Source: UBA5336 sp038526245 (GTDB lineage: Bacteria > Pseudomonadota > Alphaproteobacteria > Caulobacterales > Hyphomonadaceae). From it: 64,000 nt of DNA. Made by a program: the position numbers and the translations under genes. Location: contig JBCBGZ010000006.1 in the NCBI GenBank assembly GCA_038526245.1, positions 17,335 to 81,334 of the forward strand, read 5' to 3'. Of this stretch, positions 32,782 to 42,667 are shown in pieces (the stretch's first letter is position 1; each line of letters starts with the position of its first letter). The notes beneath the pieces are model-generated. The model saw only the letters and a list, made by a program, of their open reading frames with translations. It was not told the DNA's origin and did no database searches.

Positions 32782-35700
32782 TCAAAGCCCGCTCCGTGCT
32801 CTGTTTAGCGCTTCTAACAGAAGCGGGCGAGGCAGGGGCATAAGTCGTGGACCATCGGTCCACACCAGAACGCACTCCACGCTGCGCCCCGGAAAACCAG
32901 CTTCAAGTACGTTCTGATAGGCGGCCATTTGCACAAGATAGGCATCCCCGACGCCTTCGGCTGTCTTGGGAGGAGGGCGGTCTGTCTTGATATCGGCCAC
33001 GAGGATCTGTGTGTCGGTGATCACCAGGCGGTCGACCCGGCCATTGATCACCGTCCCGTCCGGCCAGCCGGTCCCGGCCCCGACAATCGCCGCTTCCGCC
33101 CGTCCTTCGGGGCTGAACACGTCGGACATGGCTGGGTCCGCCAGGGTTGCGAGCGACGTTTCGGCGATCTCCCGGCGTTCGTCGTCGCGCAGGGCGCTCT
33201 CCTTGGCCAGGAAACGGGCTGCGGCATCGGCGCGCTCATCTTCACCAAGTTGCGGTAGCCGTTCCAGCAGGCTGTGGATCAGGCGGCCTCTCAGGCGACG
33301 GTCCGGGGGGCGGGGGCCGAGGGGGTCAGTCACGGGGGCTGCATCTGCCGTAAGGTGCGAGGGGCTGATGGCGCGAGCGCCGCGCGCTTCAGCCTGCGGT
33401 GTCTCGCGCAGCCAGGTCGGGCCACGCCCAAGGGCCGTACTCGTACCTTTAGCGGGCGCGGATACGGGCGGCGCCGCGCCGAGCGCCAGGATACCCGTCG
33501 CGTCGTCTTCCATAGCGCCGGCTCGGGCAAAGCCCTTGGCGCAGAGGTCATACCAGGAGAGGTCCGCGAAGCCTGGCGCGCTGCGGCCATACCAGGCGCC
33601 GCAGACAATCAGTCGGTCCTGAGCCCGGGTCAGCGCCACATAAAGGAGGCGCACATGCTCCTCCAACATGCGGGCTCTGGCGTCTTCGCGCGCGGCTGCG
33701 AGGTGGTCTGTGTCACCGGCCTTGCTGGGCGCCCAGACGGGCAGGCCGTCTTCCAGGGTCAAAAGCGCGCTGCGTTGGGGGCCCGGGGCGGATGTTGTGT
33801 CCGGCAGGATCACGACGGGCGCTTGAAGCCCTTTGGCACCGTGGACGGTCATCACGCGCACGGCTCCGCCCGCTTCGGCCAGGTCGCGTTTGATCTCGCT
33901 CTGGTCGGTTTCCATGGCGGACAAGAAGGTCTGTAGGCTTGCGCCGCGCTCGCCATCATGGGCCAGGGCGCGGGCGCAAAGGGCTTCGATTGGATCGCGC
34001 GCGGGCGAGCCGAGGCGGGCACCGATCCGATCCCAGCCCGTCTCTTTGCCCCGGACAGGGCATTCCAAAACTGCGGTCAGGAACTCAAAGGGGGGCCAAC
34101 TGCTCCGCTCCAGCAGCGCTTCAAGAAACGCGCGGGGGGCCGTGTGTTCAGGAGCTTTGCTCGCTTGCAATCTTGACCACAGGGAGGTCGACTTGCCCCG
34201 CCCATGGGCGAGCGGGAAGAGGTGGTCATTGTCATCGACCAGATCACAAAACGGACCGCGCAGGATCTCTGCCAGAGTCAGGTCATCGCTGGGCATCAGC
34301 ACGAAGCGGATCAGGTTCAGGCAGTCCTGCACGCCGATATGGTCAGAGAGCACCAGCCGGTCGGCCCCGGCCACGGGCAAGCCCTCGCGCTTCAAATTCT
34401 GGATGAGGGCATCGAACAGGCCGCCCTTGCGCTTGCGCACCAGGATCAGCACGTCCCCCGCGGTCATCGGCTTCCTGCGCCAGCCACCATCGGGCCCCTC
34501 GACCCAGACTGTCTCACCCCTGTCTACCATTTGGCGCACATGGCCCGCCAACTGCGCGGCCAGCCGGGCCTTGGGCGAAGATTCGCCCTGCGCATCCACA
34601 GGCGCATCCCAGGGGTCGTCTTCCGGTGCGTCTGCCTTTTCCTCGATGGGCCAAAGCTCGACTCGGCCAGCCTGGTTGGCGCGCCGCGCAGTGTGGGTGG
34701 TCAGGTCTGCCGTCGCTGGAGGCTGGCTGCGCGTCGCTGGCACATCAATGGCAGACTGGGCCATCACGCCGTCCACCGCGCTGAGCACTTCAGGGCAGGA
34801 GCGGAAGGACATGAGCATGTCGGGCGTGTGGCCTTCGCCGCGCGTGCGGGTGATGAACGCCCGCTTGCCCGTCAGGAAGAGGCGTGGGTCGGCGCCCTGA
34901 AAGGAATAGATCGATTGTTTTTCATCGCCGACGACAAACAGGGTGCGTGGATCGGTTTCGCGCTCGGCGCCGAGGCCCGCGAAGAACTCCTCCGTCAGGG
35001 CGTGGAGGATGTCCCATTGTTCCGGTGCAGTGTCCTGCGCCTCATCCAGCAGCACATGGGTCAGCCCGCCATCCAGCTTGTAGAGGACCCAGGCGGCAAG
35101 ACCCGAGCGCGTGAGCAGGGCCTGGGCCGCCGCGATCAAATCGTCGAAATCCAGCGCGCCGCGGGCGGCTTTCTCTTGTGCATAGGCTTCCAAGAGGGGG
35201 CGGGCCAGCCGCAACAGCCCTTCGGTTCGCTCCACGGCTTCGGCGGCCAGGACGTCGTTTTCAGCTTGTTTCAGCCGCGTGATCTCCCGCCCCTCGGGCA
35301 CAGTGATCGAAAACAGGTCGGCTATTTCTGGCGGGGCTTTCTTCGTGAAAATGTTGGATTTGCGATGCCCGCCTTTGGAGTCGCGCCAGAGTCCGCGCAG
35401 CCGGGCGAAACGCTCTGCCAGGTCGTCTGCGTTCAGGGCATCTTCCAACGTTGCAGCCAGGCCCTGTTCCTTCTTCGAACCCGCCTGGAGCACCTCGATG
35501 GCGCCGCGATAGTCATCTGCCGGTAACCGCGTGTCCACCGCAGCTCTCAGCAGGTCCGCCACGCTGGCATCCGGGGCGCCAAGTGCATCTCGCAGGGCGA
35601 CGCTCGGATCATCGCCGTGACGCAGCAGGGCATCTCCCGCTGATTTCGCCAGTCCCAATGCCGCGTCAATGCCCAGCCCGCCGCCTTCAAGGGCAATGGC

Positions 35701-36264
35701 GTCAAGGATGTCAGGGTGGCGTTCGGCCAGATCGAGTACGGCATTGCGGGCTGCCGACTGCCACATTGCTTCGGCATCGGCCTCCTCGATTTCCCGGAAG
35801 CCGGGAACAATCCCTGCTTCCAGTGGGAACCGGCGCAAGAGGCGGGCGCTGAACGCGTGGATCGTCTCAATGCGCAGGCCACCCGGCGTCTCAAGGGCCT
35901 TGGCAAACAGGGCGCGGGCTTTCTTGATCGCCGCGTCATCATAGCTGCCGGGATCACGCCCCTCCAGCGCGCCCAGGCGCCGGGCGAGCTCTGCGCCCTC
36001 CATCACCGACCAATCGCCCAACCGTTTGAACAGGCGCGAAATCATCTCATTCGCCGCAGCCCGCGTGTACGTGATGCACAAGATCGAATCCGGCGGGGCA
36101 TCGCGCAGCAGAAGGCGGGCAACCCGGTCGATCAGCACCTTGGTTTTGCCCGAGCCGGCATTGGCCGCCACCCAGGCAGACTGAACCGGATCGGCTGCGA
36201 TCGCCTGGGCGTTTCCTGCCGCCGCATAGGCATCAGTGTCGGGGGAAAAGACAGGCTCAGTCAT
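32782..36264 (-). CDS. addA: Double-strand break repair helicase-nuclease AddA
   Basis: A 1160-residue UvrD/RecB-type helicase with a C-terminal nuclease. Walker A is SAWVAANAGSGKTKVLIDRVARLLL near residue 35; helicase motifs include CITYTRAAANEMISRL, Walker B HVLLDEAQDTAPEQW, VGDEKQSIYSFQGAD, VMTVHGAKGLQAPVVILPD and LLYVALTRAQDRLIVCG. The RecB-family nuclease at the end has TQILVADIKTDRPP (Asp-x-Lys) and YLVQMAAYQ. With AddB it resects double-strand ends and loads RecA. The start ATG (36264) lies inside the addB end (8-base overlap), so the two are coupled; a longer frame is rejected. Confidence 0.94.
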   Translation of the reverse strand: MTEPVFSPDTDAYAAAGNAQAIAADPVQSAWVAANAGSGKTKVLIDRVARLLLRDAPPDSILCITYTRAAANEMISRLFKRLGDWSVMEGAELARRLGALEGRDPGSYDDAAIKKARALFAKALETPGGLRIETIHAFSARLLRRFPLEAGIVPGFREIEEADAEAMWQSAARNAVLDLAERHPDILDAIALEGGGLGIDAALGLAKSAGDALLRHGDDPSVALRDALGAPDASVADLLRAAVDTRLPADDYRGAIEVLQAGSKKEQGLAATLEDALNADDLAERFARLRGLWRDSKGGHRKSNIFTKKAPPEIADLFSITVPEGREITRLKQAENDVLAAEAVERTEGLLRLARPLLEAYAQEKAARGALDFDDLIAAAQALLTRSGLAAWVLYKLDGGLTHVLLDEAQDTAPEQWDILHALTEEFFAGLGAERETDPRTLFVVGDEKQSIYSFQGADPRLFLTGKRAFITRTRGEGHTPDMLMSFRSCPEVLSAVDGVMAQSAIDVPATRSQPPATADLTTHTARRANQAGRVELWPIEEKADAPEDDPWDAPVDAQGESSPKARLAAQLAGHVRQMVDRGETVWVEGPDGGWRRKPMTAGDVLILVRKRKGGLFDALIQNLKREGLPVAGADRLVLSDHIGVQDCLNLIRFVLMPSDDLTLAEILRGPFCDLVDDNDHLFPLAHGRGKSTSLWSRLQASKAPEHTAPRAFLEALLERSSWPPFEFLTAVLECPVRGKETGWDRIGARLGSPARDPIEALCARALAHDGERGASLQTFLSAMETDQSEIKRDLAEAGGAVRVMTVHGAKGLQAPVVILPDTTSAPGPQRSALLTLEDGLPVWAPSKAGDTDHLAAAREDARARMLEEHVRLLYVALTRAQDRLIVCGAWYGRSAPGFADLSWYDLCAKGFARAGAMEDDATGILALGAAPPVSAPAKGTSTALGRGPTWLRETPQAEARGARAISPSHLTADAAPVTDPLGPRPPDRRLRGRLIHSLLERLPQLGEDERADAAARFLAKESALRDDERREIAETSLATLADPAMSDVFSPEGRAEAAIVGAGTGWPDGTVINGRVDRLVITDTQILVADIKTDRPPPKTAEGVGDAYLVQMAAYQNVLEAGFPGRSVECVLVWTDGPRLMPLPRPLLLEALNRARSGL

Positions 36265-39200
36265 CGTCGATCTCGCTGGTCCATTCCGCGCGCCGGGCAA
36301 GGCGGCCATAGTCGCCCTCATACTTCACGAATTGCGCGCGTGGGGCCGAGAGGTAGGCGCGGTTTGGGTCGCCATAGGCGCCGATCAGCTTGGTCAGTCC
36401 CTCACGCGCCTCTTCGGCGAGGTCCTGCGGGGAGGCGCTCAAATTCCGGCCCGTACCGATGACGCGCACATCGGGCTTGGCCTTCACGGCGACATAGGTG
36501 AGTTCGCCGACACTGGCGGCGGCGACCCCTTCAAAACCGCCCGAACTGGCGATCAGCGCCTGCAGCGGCATTTGCTGGGAGAGGCCGGCGGCGATCTCCT
36601 TGTCCGAGGGGGGATTGCCGGTTTTGAAGTCAAGCACGGCGAGATCTCCGCCAATGCGGCGTTCGATCCGGTCAGCCACGGCGCTGAGGGTGAAATCCGG
36701 CAAGCCGGGCCGGGGGAAAGTGTAAGAGCCTTTGACTTCCAGGTGCGGCTCGCCTTCCAAGCCCGCCTGACGCGTCGCGTGCCAGTCCACATACCAGGCT
36801 GCCATGTTCCGAAGGATTGCCCGCCGCCCAGCCAGGCTCTCGCGTGTCTCGCCATGCCAACGCAATTCGGTTTCCAGCAGGTCTAAAAGACCGTCCGTAC
36901 CGATACCGGGTCGGGCGTCGAAAAGTTCCAGCGCGCGGTGGACCGCCGTGCCAGTTTCGCGCGCATCAATGGGCTTGCCCAGCGGCGCCAGAGGCGAGAG
37001 CCGCAGGACGCTTTCCGCATAGATCGCGTAGGGATCACGCTGCAGCGTGTCGATACGGGTGACGGACAAACGGGTGGGACGGGCGGTCACGGGTGGTGTG
37101 GGCTTGGGCACCGCATGGTCAGGCGGTTGTTCCGTAAGCGGTACCTTCAAGGCGCTGGCCCAAGCGCGCGGGTCCTGATCGGCATGAGGGGCGAGCGCTG
37201 CTGCGGCTTCGTCTCCCAGGGCGCCGCGCACGAGTGTCTGCAGCCGCCAGACCCAGCGCGAGGCGACGGCGGGAGCATCTTCCCGGCGCTCTGAATACAT
37301 CAGCGTCACCCGGGGCGCGCAGGCGAGACCGGCGAAATCATGGGCGGCAAGACCCATCAGGGTTTCGGGGTCTTCCAGGCCAAGCTTGAGACGCAGCTTG
37401 CGCGGCAGGAAGGTGTCAGCGCCCGGTTGGCGCGGCCAGATATTCTCGTTCAAGCCCGCAAGGATCAGGTGATCGGCGGTCTGGAGGCGCGCTTCCAACG
37501 GTCCCCAGATTGACAGGCGCGGGTGGTCCGGCGCGCTGGATGCGACCTTTGCTTCGCTCGCAAGCGTGCGCACGAGGGCCAGCCAGTCTTGGGGTGGAAG
37601 GGCGCCGATTGGCTCGGCCAATAGGTCGAGCTGGTCGATCAGTTGTGCCAGGGCAGCGCCGTCTGCGCCGCGCCAAAGGGTTTCCAGATCGAAGATGCTC
37701 GGCAGTGCTGCACGCAGGCGCGAACGGAATGCGGCGGGGTCCAGCGCGTCACCCGCCTTGAGCGCTTGCTCCAGGTCCGCAAGCTGGTGGGCGACCGCCT
37801 CAATGAATTCCAGCGTGCTGCCGCCGGGCCGCTCGCGCAAGCGTTCATCACTGAGGCGTCGGCGGACGTTTTCAGCCAGGTCGGAGAGGCTGTCCCACCA
37901 GACCACGCCGCGCAGCACCCAGCGTTCGAAGGCTTCCGCGCCTTGCCAGTTTTGTCCGTGCGGGGCGCGGAGCAAGGCTGCCATCAAAACCGGATCGGCG
38001 GGGTCGCACCACCAGGCCAGGAGGGCGTCAAAACTGGCCCCGGCAGCGGTGCGCAAAAGAGGGGTGCCTTCCGATGGCGAGACGTCCAGTCCCCAGCGCT
38101 TCAGCAATGCGCTGACCCGGCGCGACAGGGCGGCATCGGGGCTTACGAGGGCAGCAGTCTGGCCCGGTGTTTCGAGCACCGAACGCATCAGGCACGCTGC
38201 CGCTAGTGCTTCTTCTGTCTCGTCTCGGCAGGCAATCACGTCCAGCCCGCGCAGCGCATCTCGTGTGAAGTCGGAGGGCGCGCGCGCCCCGGCCAGTATG
38301 CCCAGGCGATCACGCCAATCACCCGTAAGTGCGGCGGGCGACAGGCTCTCATGAATGAGCGCGCGGCGGTCTTCCCAAGCGGATGCCCCAACGCCCGGCA
38401 GACATGGTACGGCGGACGCAGAGGTGCCGAACTCACGGAGCGTGCGGACAAGGGCATGCTGGGGGTGGCCTGGCTCATCAGATATCGCTGCGGCGTCATC
38501 TTCGGATAGGGCGCCATCCACGCCGGGCAGGATCACCGCACCCCGGGGCAAGGCCAGGGCCGCGTCCATGAGGATCCGGCTGGCGGGCGTGGCCCCGGTT
38601 GAGCCTGCGATCACCACCGGGGCTTTGGGCGGGGCTGCGCGCCAGGTCTGGGCAATCATGCGCGCTGCGGCGAGGCGCCGGACGAGCGGGTCCATGGCGC
38701 CTTGTTCCGCCAGCCAGTCCGGCCAGGCTTCTGTGATGATGGACAGGAACTGGACCGATTGATCCCAATGGGAGGCGAGGTCCGCAGTTTCCACCAGCTC
38801 CGGCAGGCGTGACCAATCAACATCGCCCGTTATGGCCGCAGCATCGAGCAAACTTGCCAGTTCCCGGGCAGAGGACAATGCCGCATGGGGTGGCAAATCG
38901 ATGTCCCGGGCCGACCGGAACCATGCCATGACGAGGCTCATCAAAGCCCCGTCACGCCGGGCGCTGGATAGGGCCGGGCCGAGGTCTGCAAAGGCGCTAT
39001 CGACGCCAGGAGGGGCGTCATCGGTTTCAAGGTCCCCGAGCGCCCGGATTTGCGGCATCAGGACCGCGCCGCCGTCCCCCGCAGCCGAATGGAGGGCCAG
39101 CGCGAGGGCCCGGGCTGAACGCCGATTAGGAACATAAATGACGCCATCGGCCAGCGCATCGGGGCGCTTTGGCAGGTTCACGGCATCGGAAAGGGCACTC

Positions 39201-39304
39201 GCCAGCCCGTCCAGGAAAGGTGTGCCTGTCGGGACCGTCCAGAGCCGTGGCGCACCCGGCGCGAAGAGGCCTTTATCGCTCAATGGCCGTGGCACCGCAT
39301 CCAC
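36257..39304 (-). CDS. addB: Double-strand break repair protein AddB
   Basis: A 1015-residue partner of AddA. The N-terminal region (PRLWTVPTGTPFLDGLASAL…VIYVPNRRSARALALAL) is a degenerate helicase half, as in alphaproteobacterial AddB. The C-terminus holds a RecB-type nuclease with AVLDFKTGNPPSDKEIAAGLSQQMPLQAL. AddAB replaces RecBCD in most alphaproteobacteria. The start is uncertain: the longest frame uses GTG at 39304 and overlaps murU by 25 bases; a TTG at 39283, abutting the murU stop, is also possible. Order murU-addB-addA-trxA is standard for the class. Confidence 0.93.
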   Translation of the reverse strand: MDAVPRPLSDKGLFAPGAPRLWTVPTGTPFLDGLASALSDAVNLPKRPDALADGVIYVPNRRSARALALALHSAAGDGGAVLMPQIRALGDLETDDAPPGVDSAFADLGPALSSARRDGALMSLVMAWFRSARDIDLPPHAALSSARELASLLDAAAITGDVDWSRLPELVETADLASHWDQSVQFLSIITEAWPDWLAEQGAMDPLVRRLAAARMIAQTWRAAPPKAPVVIAGSTGATPASRILMDAALALPRGAVILPGVDGALSEDDAAAISDEPGHPQHALVRTLREFGTSASAVPCLPGVGASAWEDRRALIHESLSPAALTGDWRDRLGILAGARAPSDFTRDALRGLDVIACRDETEEALAAACLMRSVLETPGQTAALVSPDAALSRRVSALLKRWGLDVSPSEGTPLLRTAAGASFDALLAWWCDPADPVLMAALLRAPHGQNWQGAEAFERWVLRGVVWWDSLSDLAENVRRRLSDERLRERPGGSTLEFIEAVAHQLADLEQALKAGDALDPAAFRSRLRAALPSIFDLETLWRGADGAALAQLIDQLDLLAEPIGALPPQDWLALVRTLASEAKVASSAPDHPRLSIWGPLEARLQTADHLILAGLNENIWPRQPGADTFLPRKLRLKLGLEDPETLMGLAAHDFAGLACAPRVTLMYSERREDAPAVASRWVWRLQTLVRGALGDEAAAALAPHADQDPRAWASALKVPLTEQPPDHAVPKPTPPVTARPTRLSVTRIDTLQRDPYAIYAESVLRLSPLAPLGKPIDARETGTAVHRALELFDARPGIGTDGLLDLLETELRWHGETRESLAGRRAILRNMAAWYVDWHATRQAGLEGEPHLEVKGSYTFPRPGLPDFTLSAVADRIERRIGGDLAVLDFKTGNPPSDKEIAAGLSQQMPLQALIASSGGFEGVAAASVGELTYVAVKAKPDVRVIGTGRNLSASPQDLAEEAREGLTKLIGAYGDPNRAYLSAPRAQFVKYEGDYGRLARRAEWTSEIDDD

Positions 39305-40002
39305 ATATTGGCATCTTCGAGGGCCTGGGGATCACCAATGTGCAGCCAGAACCTGTCGAGCGGCAGGCCGTGGAGGCGACCTGCGGCGAGCATCGGTTCC
39401 CAAACACGATTGGCGGAAAACTTCTCCACTGGCAGGCCATCGAAAGCCTTCGGGTCCATGATGCGTGTACCGGCAAAGGCCCAGGGCGCGCTGCCAGCGT
39501 CCCCACGCCGTTTCAAGGCGCCGCCGTCTTCGCGGAAGAAGTCACCCGCGCTGCGGAACCCGATGCAACGTCCAAGATCGGCCAGCAGCAAGAGTTCGTC
39601 CATATTGCTGCGTTCATAGTTCGCCGCCAAATCGCGCAGGGGCTGGCCGTCGCAGGGTGCCCACATGGCGTCGGTGTTAATCACGAAAATCGGATCATCG
39701 CCGAGCAGATCACGTGCTTTTGCAATGCCGCCACCGGTCTCCAACAGCTCTTCGCGCTCATCCGAAATGACGATTTCGATGTCTGTTCGGTTGGCGAGGT
39801 GCGTTTCCAGCAAGTCAGCGCACCAATGCACATTCACCACGGCGCGCTGAACACCGGCATCGACCACGGCATCGAGAAAGTGATCGATCATGGGGCGACC
39901 GGAGACGGGCACCATGGGCTTTGGCTTGTCCAGGGTCAGCGGGCGCATCCGCGTGCCGAGGCCGGCGGCCAGCAGGAACGCGGTGTGGGGCATTTGCGTC
40001 AT
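39280..40002 (-). CDS. murU: MurNAc-1-phosphate uridylyltransferase (MurU-type nucleotidyltransferase)
   Basis: A 240-residue nucleotidyltransferase. The G-x-G-T-R loop is in AFLLAAGLGTRMRPLTLDKPKPMVPVSGRPMIDH, and FVINTDAMW carries the metal-binding Asp. It lacks the C-terminal hexapeptide repeat of GlmU. Family members next to an AmgK-type kinase convert MurNAc-1-P to UDP-MurNAc, bypassing de novo synthesis and giving fosfomycin tolerance. The pair amgK-murU overlaps here by ATGA (39999-40002), which strongly supports this role over a general sugar nucleotidyltransferase. Confidence 0.88.
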   Translation of the reverse strand: MTQMPHTAFLLAAGLGTRMRPLTLDKPKPMVPVSGRPMIDHFLDAVVDAGVQRAVVNVHWCADLLETHLANRTDIEIVISDEREELLETGGGIAKARDLLGDDPIFVINTDAMWAPCDGQPLRDLAANYERSNMDELLLLADLGRCIGFRSAGDFFREDGGALKRRGDAGSAPWAFAGTRIMDPKAFDGLPVEKFSANRVWEPMLAAGRLHGLPLDRFWLHIGDPQALEDANMWMRCHGH

Positions 40003-41105
40003 CGTGCGCGCTCCAGAATATGGGGGGCGATCTCACCCATGAAGTCCGCCATTCCGGCCATGCCTGGCTGGCGCAGATTGCGGGCCAGGATGTCGAGTTG
40101 CCGGGGTAGGAAATCGTGGTAGCGGGGTTTCTTGTCCCGGAAAATCAGGCGCGCAAAGAGGCCGGATATCCGTAGGGCGTTCAGCGTGCCGATCACCGCC
40201 AATTGCTCGTGCAGTGTATCGCGCGCCGTCGGTGCGTGGGCGAGATAGGCCGTAATGGCCGCGTCCCGGGCCGCAGGTGACACCTCGCGGCGCGCATCCT
40301 GGGTCAGCATCGCCATGTCCCAGCCGGCCCAGCCTCGCACCGCATCCTGGAAGTCCAGTAGGCCGATCCTGGCGGAGCCGGACCTGTCCGGCAACCAAAG
40401 CAGGTTTTCGGCGTGGTAGTCGCGCAGGGTAAAAACGCGCTCAAAGGATTGCGCCCGGTCGATCAGTTTGTCCCGCTCGGCGGTCCATCGCGCCTCAGCC
40501 GCCTCATCCCACCGCAGTTGGTCATCGAATTGGGGATACCATTCGGCGAAGAGGTTGGCATTCGTGCGCAGAGCCAGCGCGTCAAAATCAAGAATCGGCC
40601 ATGTGTGGCCGTGTCCTGAGGCGGCGCTTGGTGCGGGCGTCTGGTGAAGCTGGCCGAGCAAATCCCCCGCGGCGGCGTATAGCTCGACTTCATCTGCCGC
40701 GCCGCGCTCCACCAGCCGGGCAAACTCGCGCCCTGTTCCGAAATCCTCGATCAGGGCGAGGCCTGCATCGGCATCTGCGGCGAGAATGGCCGGGGCGGAC
40801 AACCCCTTTCGGCGCAGTTCTTCGGCAATGGCGACGAAGGCGTCCACGCGCGAAGCCGCCAGGCGGGTCGATGCATTCCAGCCGAGCGATTGGCGGGTTT
40901 GATCATCTGCGTCCGGGGGGCAGGTCGGGTCTTCTACACCGGGCGCATCCATCAGCATCGCCGTGCTGCCATCGTCTCTGACGAGACGAATATAGCGCCG
41001 CGTTGAAGCGTCCTGGCCCAGCGGATGGTGCGCAGCGCTCCCCCAGCCTTCCCGTGCGAGGAAAGCTGAAATGGCGGCATCACGCGAGTCAGACTGTAAA
41101 GGCAT
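39999..41105 (-). CDS. amgK: Anomeric MurNAc/GlcNAc kinase AmgK
   Basis: A 368-residue aminoglycoside-phosphotransferase-fold kinase. The N-lobe contains HPLGQDASTRRYIRLVRDDGSTAMLMDAPG. The catalytic loop is FTLRDYHAENLLWLPD and the metal Asp is in IGLLDFQDAVRG. AmgK phosphorylates the anomeric carbon of MurNAc and GlcNAc recovered from peptidoglycan; MurU then makes UDP-MurNAc. The start is taken as ATG at 41105 (MPLQSDSRD), which overlaps the tsaE stop by 17 bases; ATG 41114 is an alternative. Length and neighbours are normal for alphaproteobacteria. Confidence 0.9.
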   Translation of the reverse strand: MPLQSDSRDAAISAFLAREGWGSAAHHPLGQDASTRRYIRLVRDDGSTAMLMDAPGVEDPTCPPDADDQTRQSLGWNASTRLAASRVDAFVAIAEELRRKGLSAPAILAADADAGLALIEDFGTGREFARLVERGAADEVELYAAAGDLLGQLHQTPAPSAASGHGHTWPILDFDALALRTNANLFAEWYPQFDDQLRWDEAAEARWTAERDKLIDRAQSFERVFTLRDYHAENLLWLPDRSGSARIGLLDFQDAVRGWAGWDMAMLTQDARREVSPAARDAAITAYLAHAPTARDTLHEQLAVIGTLNALRISGLFARLIFRDKKPRYHDFLPRQLDILARNLRQPGMAGMADFMGEIAPHILERAR

Positions 41106-41538
41106 GGGCAACATCCTGCCAGTCTTCGCCAGACCATTCCAGCACCGCCCGGCGGCCTTCCCCAACAATTTCGATGGAAATCGTCATGCGCCAGACCGGC
41201 AGCCGCGCGCCGGCCTTGCCGGGCCACTCGATCAGGCTGAGGCCGTCCAGCGTGTCGTCCCATCCCAATTCATCAAGTTCTGCCGGGTCCTCGAGGCGAT
41301 AAAGATCGAAATGATAGATCGGGAAATTGGGGCCTTCATAGGTCTGAACCAGCGTAAAAGTGGGGCTGGGAACTTCAGTTGGCGCACCGAGGAGCGCCGA
41401 GACAAGCGCCCGGCTGAATGTGGTCTTGCCTGCGCCGAGGTCGCCCTTGAGCGCGATGACGTGACCGGCTTTCAGGTGCGGTGCGAGGCGCTCGGCGAGC
41501 GTTTGCGTGGCAGCAAGGTCCGGCAGGTCAACGATCAT
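41089..41538 (-). CDS. tsaE: tRNA threonylcarbamoyladenosine biosynthesis ATPase TsaE
   Basis: A 149-residue P-loop ATPase. Walker A is LKGDLGAGKTTFSRALVSAL, and the family signature VPSPTFTLVQTYEGPNFPIYHFDLYRLEDPAELDELGWDD follows. TsaE drives the TsaBDE complex that attaches the threonylcarbamoyl group made by TsaC (10783-11721 here) to A37. The start is the ATG at 41538, overlapping proB by 11 bases; a longer frame inside proB is rejected. Confidence 0.94.
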   Translation of the reverse strand: MIVDLPDLAATQTLAERLAPHLKAGHVIALKGDLGAGKTTFSRALVSALLGAPTEVPSPTFTLVQTYEGPNFPIYHFDLYRLEDPAELDELGWDDTLDGLSLIEWPGKAGARLPVWRMTISIEIVGEGRRAVLEWSGEDWQDVAHAFTV

Positions 41539-42667
41539 GGGGCCACGCGAGGACAATGTCGTCCCGGTGCACAACGGCAGGGCGGCCGCGATAGCCAAGT
41601 GTTTCGCGCACGGCATCGCTTTGCAGACCTTTGATGGCGGCGATGTCGCGCGCCGAATAGGCCGTCACACCCTTGCCGATGACTTGTCCCTCGGCTTCGG
41701 CAATCTCGACTGCGGCCCCGCGCTCGAAATTGCCAAGTAACCCTGTCACGCCCACCGGCAGAAGGCTTGCGCCCTCTCGTATGGCTTTGGCAGCGCCGCT
41801 GTCGACGGTGATCTGCCCTTCCGGTTTCAGATTGCTGGCGAGCCATTGCACGCGCGCGGCTGCCGGGGTGAGCCGGCTGGAAATCAGCGTATGGCGCGCA
41901 CCGGCTTGCAGGGCGTTGAGGGGGTGGTCGCCGCGCCCATCGGCGATGATCGTGGCGCATCCCGCAACAATGGCGATCTTCGCTGCCGCCAGTTTCGTGG
42001 CCATCCCGCCCGAGCCAACATCGGCCTCGGCATTGGCTGCGCCGGCCATGGCTTCATGGTCGGCGGTCAGGTCCTCGATGTGGGGCAGGTGTCTTGCAGA
42101 GGCATTTGTGCGGGGATCTGCCGTGTAAAGCCCGTCCACATCGGACAACAGGATAAGCACATCGGCCTTCATCATCTGGGCCACGCGCGCTGCCAGGCGG
42201 TCATTGTCGCCATAGCGAATTTCGTCCGTGGCCACCGTGTCATTCTCATTGATGACGGGCAGCCCACCCGCCGTCAGGATTGTTTCGAGTGTAGCGCGCG
42301 CATTCAACCACCGTCGACGCGTCTCGGTATCGTCGAGCGTGATAAGGGACTGGGCCACGGGCAAACTATGGGGCGCGAATGCGGCCTCGAGGGCCTGGAT
42401 CAATCGCGGCTGACCGAAGGCCGCAGCGGCTTGCTTCTCTTCCAGCTTGCGGGGTCTGTCCGGGCCAAGCGTAGACCGGCCCAGGGCAATCGCGCCGGAG
42501 CTAACCAGAAGGACGTCCTTGCCAGCGTCGCAGAGCGCAGCGATGTCGGCCGCGAGGCTTTCGATCCACCGGGTCCGAGGGGCGCCATCGCGGCTGATCA
42601 GGGCGGAGCCAACCTTTATGACGATCCGATTAGCGCCTTGCAGGGCCTGGCTCACACCGGGCTCCAT
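41528..42667 (-). CDS. proB: Glutamate 5-kinase
   Basis: A 379-residue enzyme phosphorylating glutamate in the first committed step of proline synthesis. The amino-acid-kinase domain is at 1-265 (RIVIKVGSALISRDGAPRTRW, VLLVSSGAIALGR, INENDTVATDEIRYGDNDRLAARVAQMM, LLSDVDGLY, GSGGMATKLAAAKIAIVAGC). A C-terminal PUA domain spans about 285-360 (GQITVDSGAAKAIREGASLLPVGVTGLLGNFERGAAVEI). The ATG at 42667 overlaps obgE by 16 bases; GTG at 42655, fused with the obgE stop as GTGA and with GGAG just upstream, is an alternative start. obgE-proB is a common pair. Confidence 0.94.
   Translation of the reverse strand: MEPGVSQALQGANRIVIKVGSALISRDGAPRTRWIESLAADIAALCDAGKDVLLVSSGAIALGRSTLGPDRPRKLEEKQAAAAFGQPRLIQALEAAFAPHSLPVAQSLITLDDTETRRRWLNARATLETILTAGGLPVINENDTVATDEIRYGDNDRLAARVAQMMKADVLILLSDVDGLYTADPRTNASARHLPHIEDLTADHEAMAGAANAEADVGSGGMATKLAAAKIAIVAGCATIIADGRGDHPLNALQAGARHTLISSRLTPAAARVQWLASNLKPEGQITVDSGAAKAIREGASLLPVGVTGLLGNFERGAAVEIAEAEGQVIGKGVTAYSARDIAAIKGLQSDAVRETLGYRGRPAVVHRDDIVLAWPHDR

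Noticed and set aside
34204..35526. A 440-codon open frame on the plus strand inside addA
   Set aside because: It lies entirely antisense to the helicase motifs of AddA, has no ribosome site or recognisable domain, and is a composition artefact.
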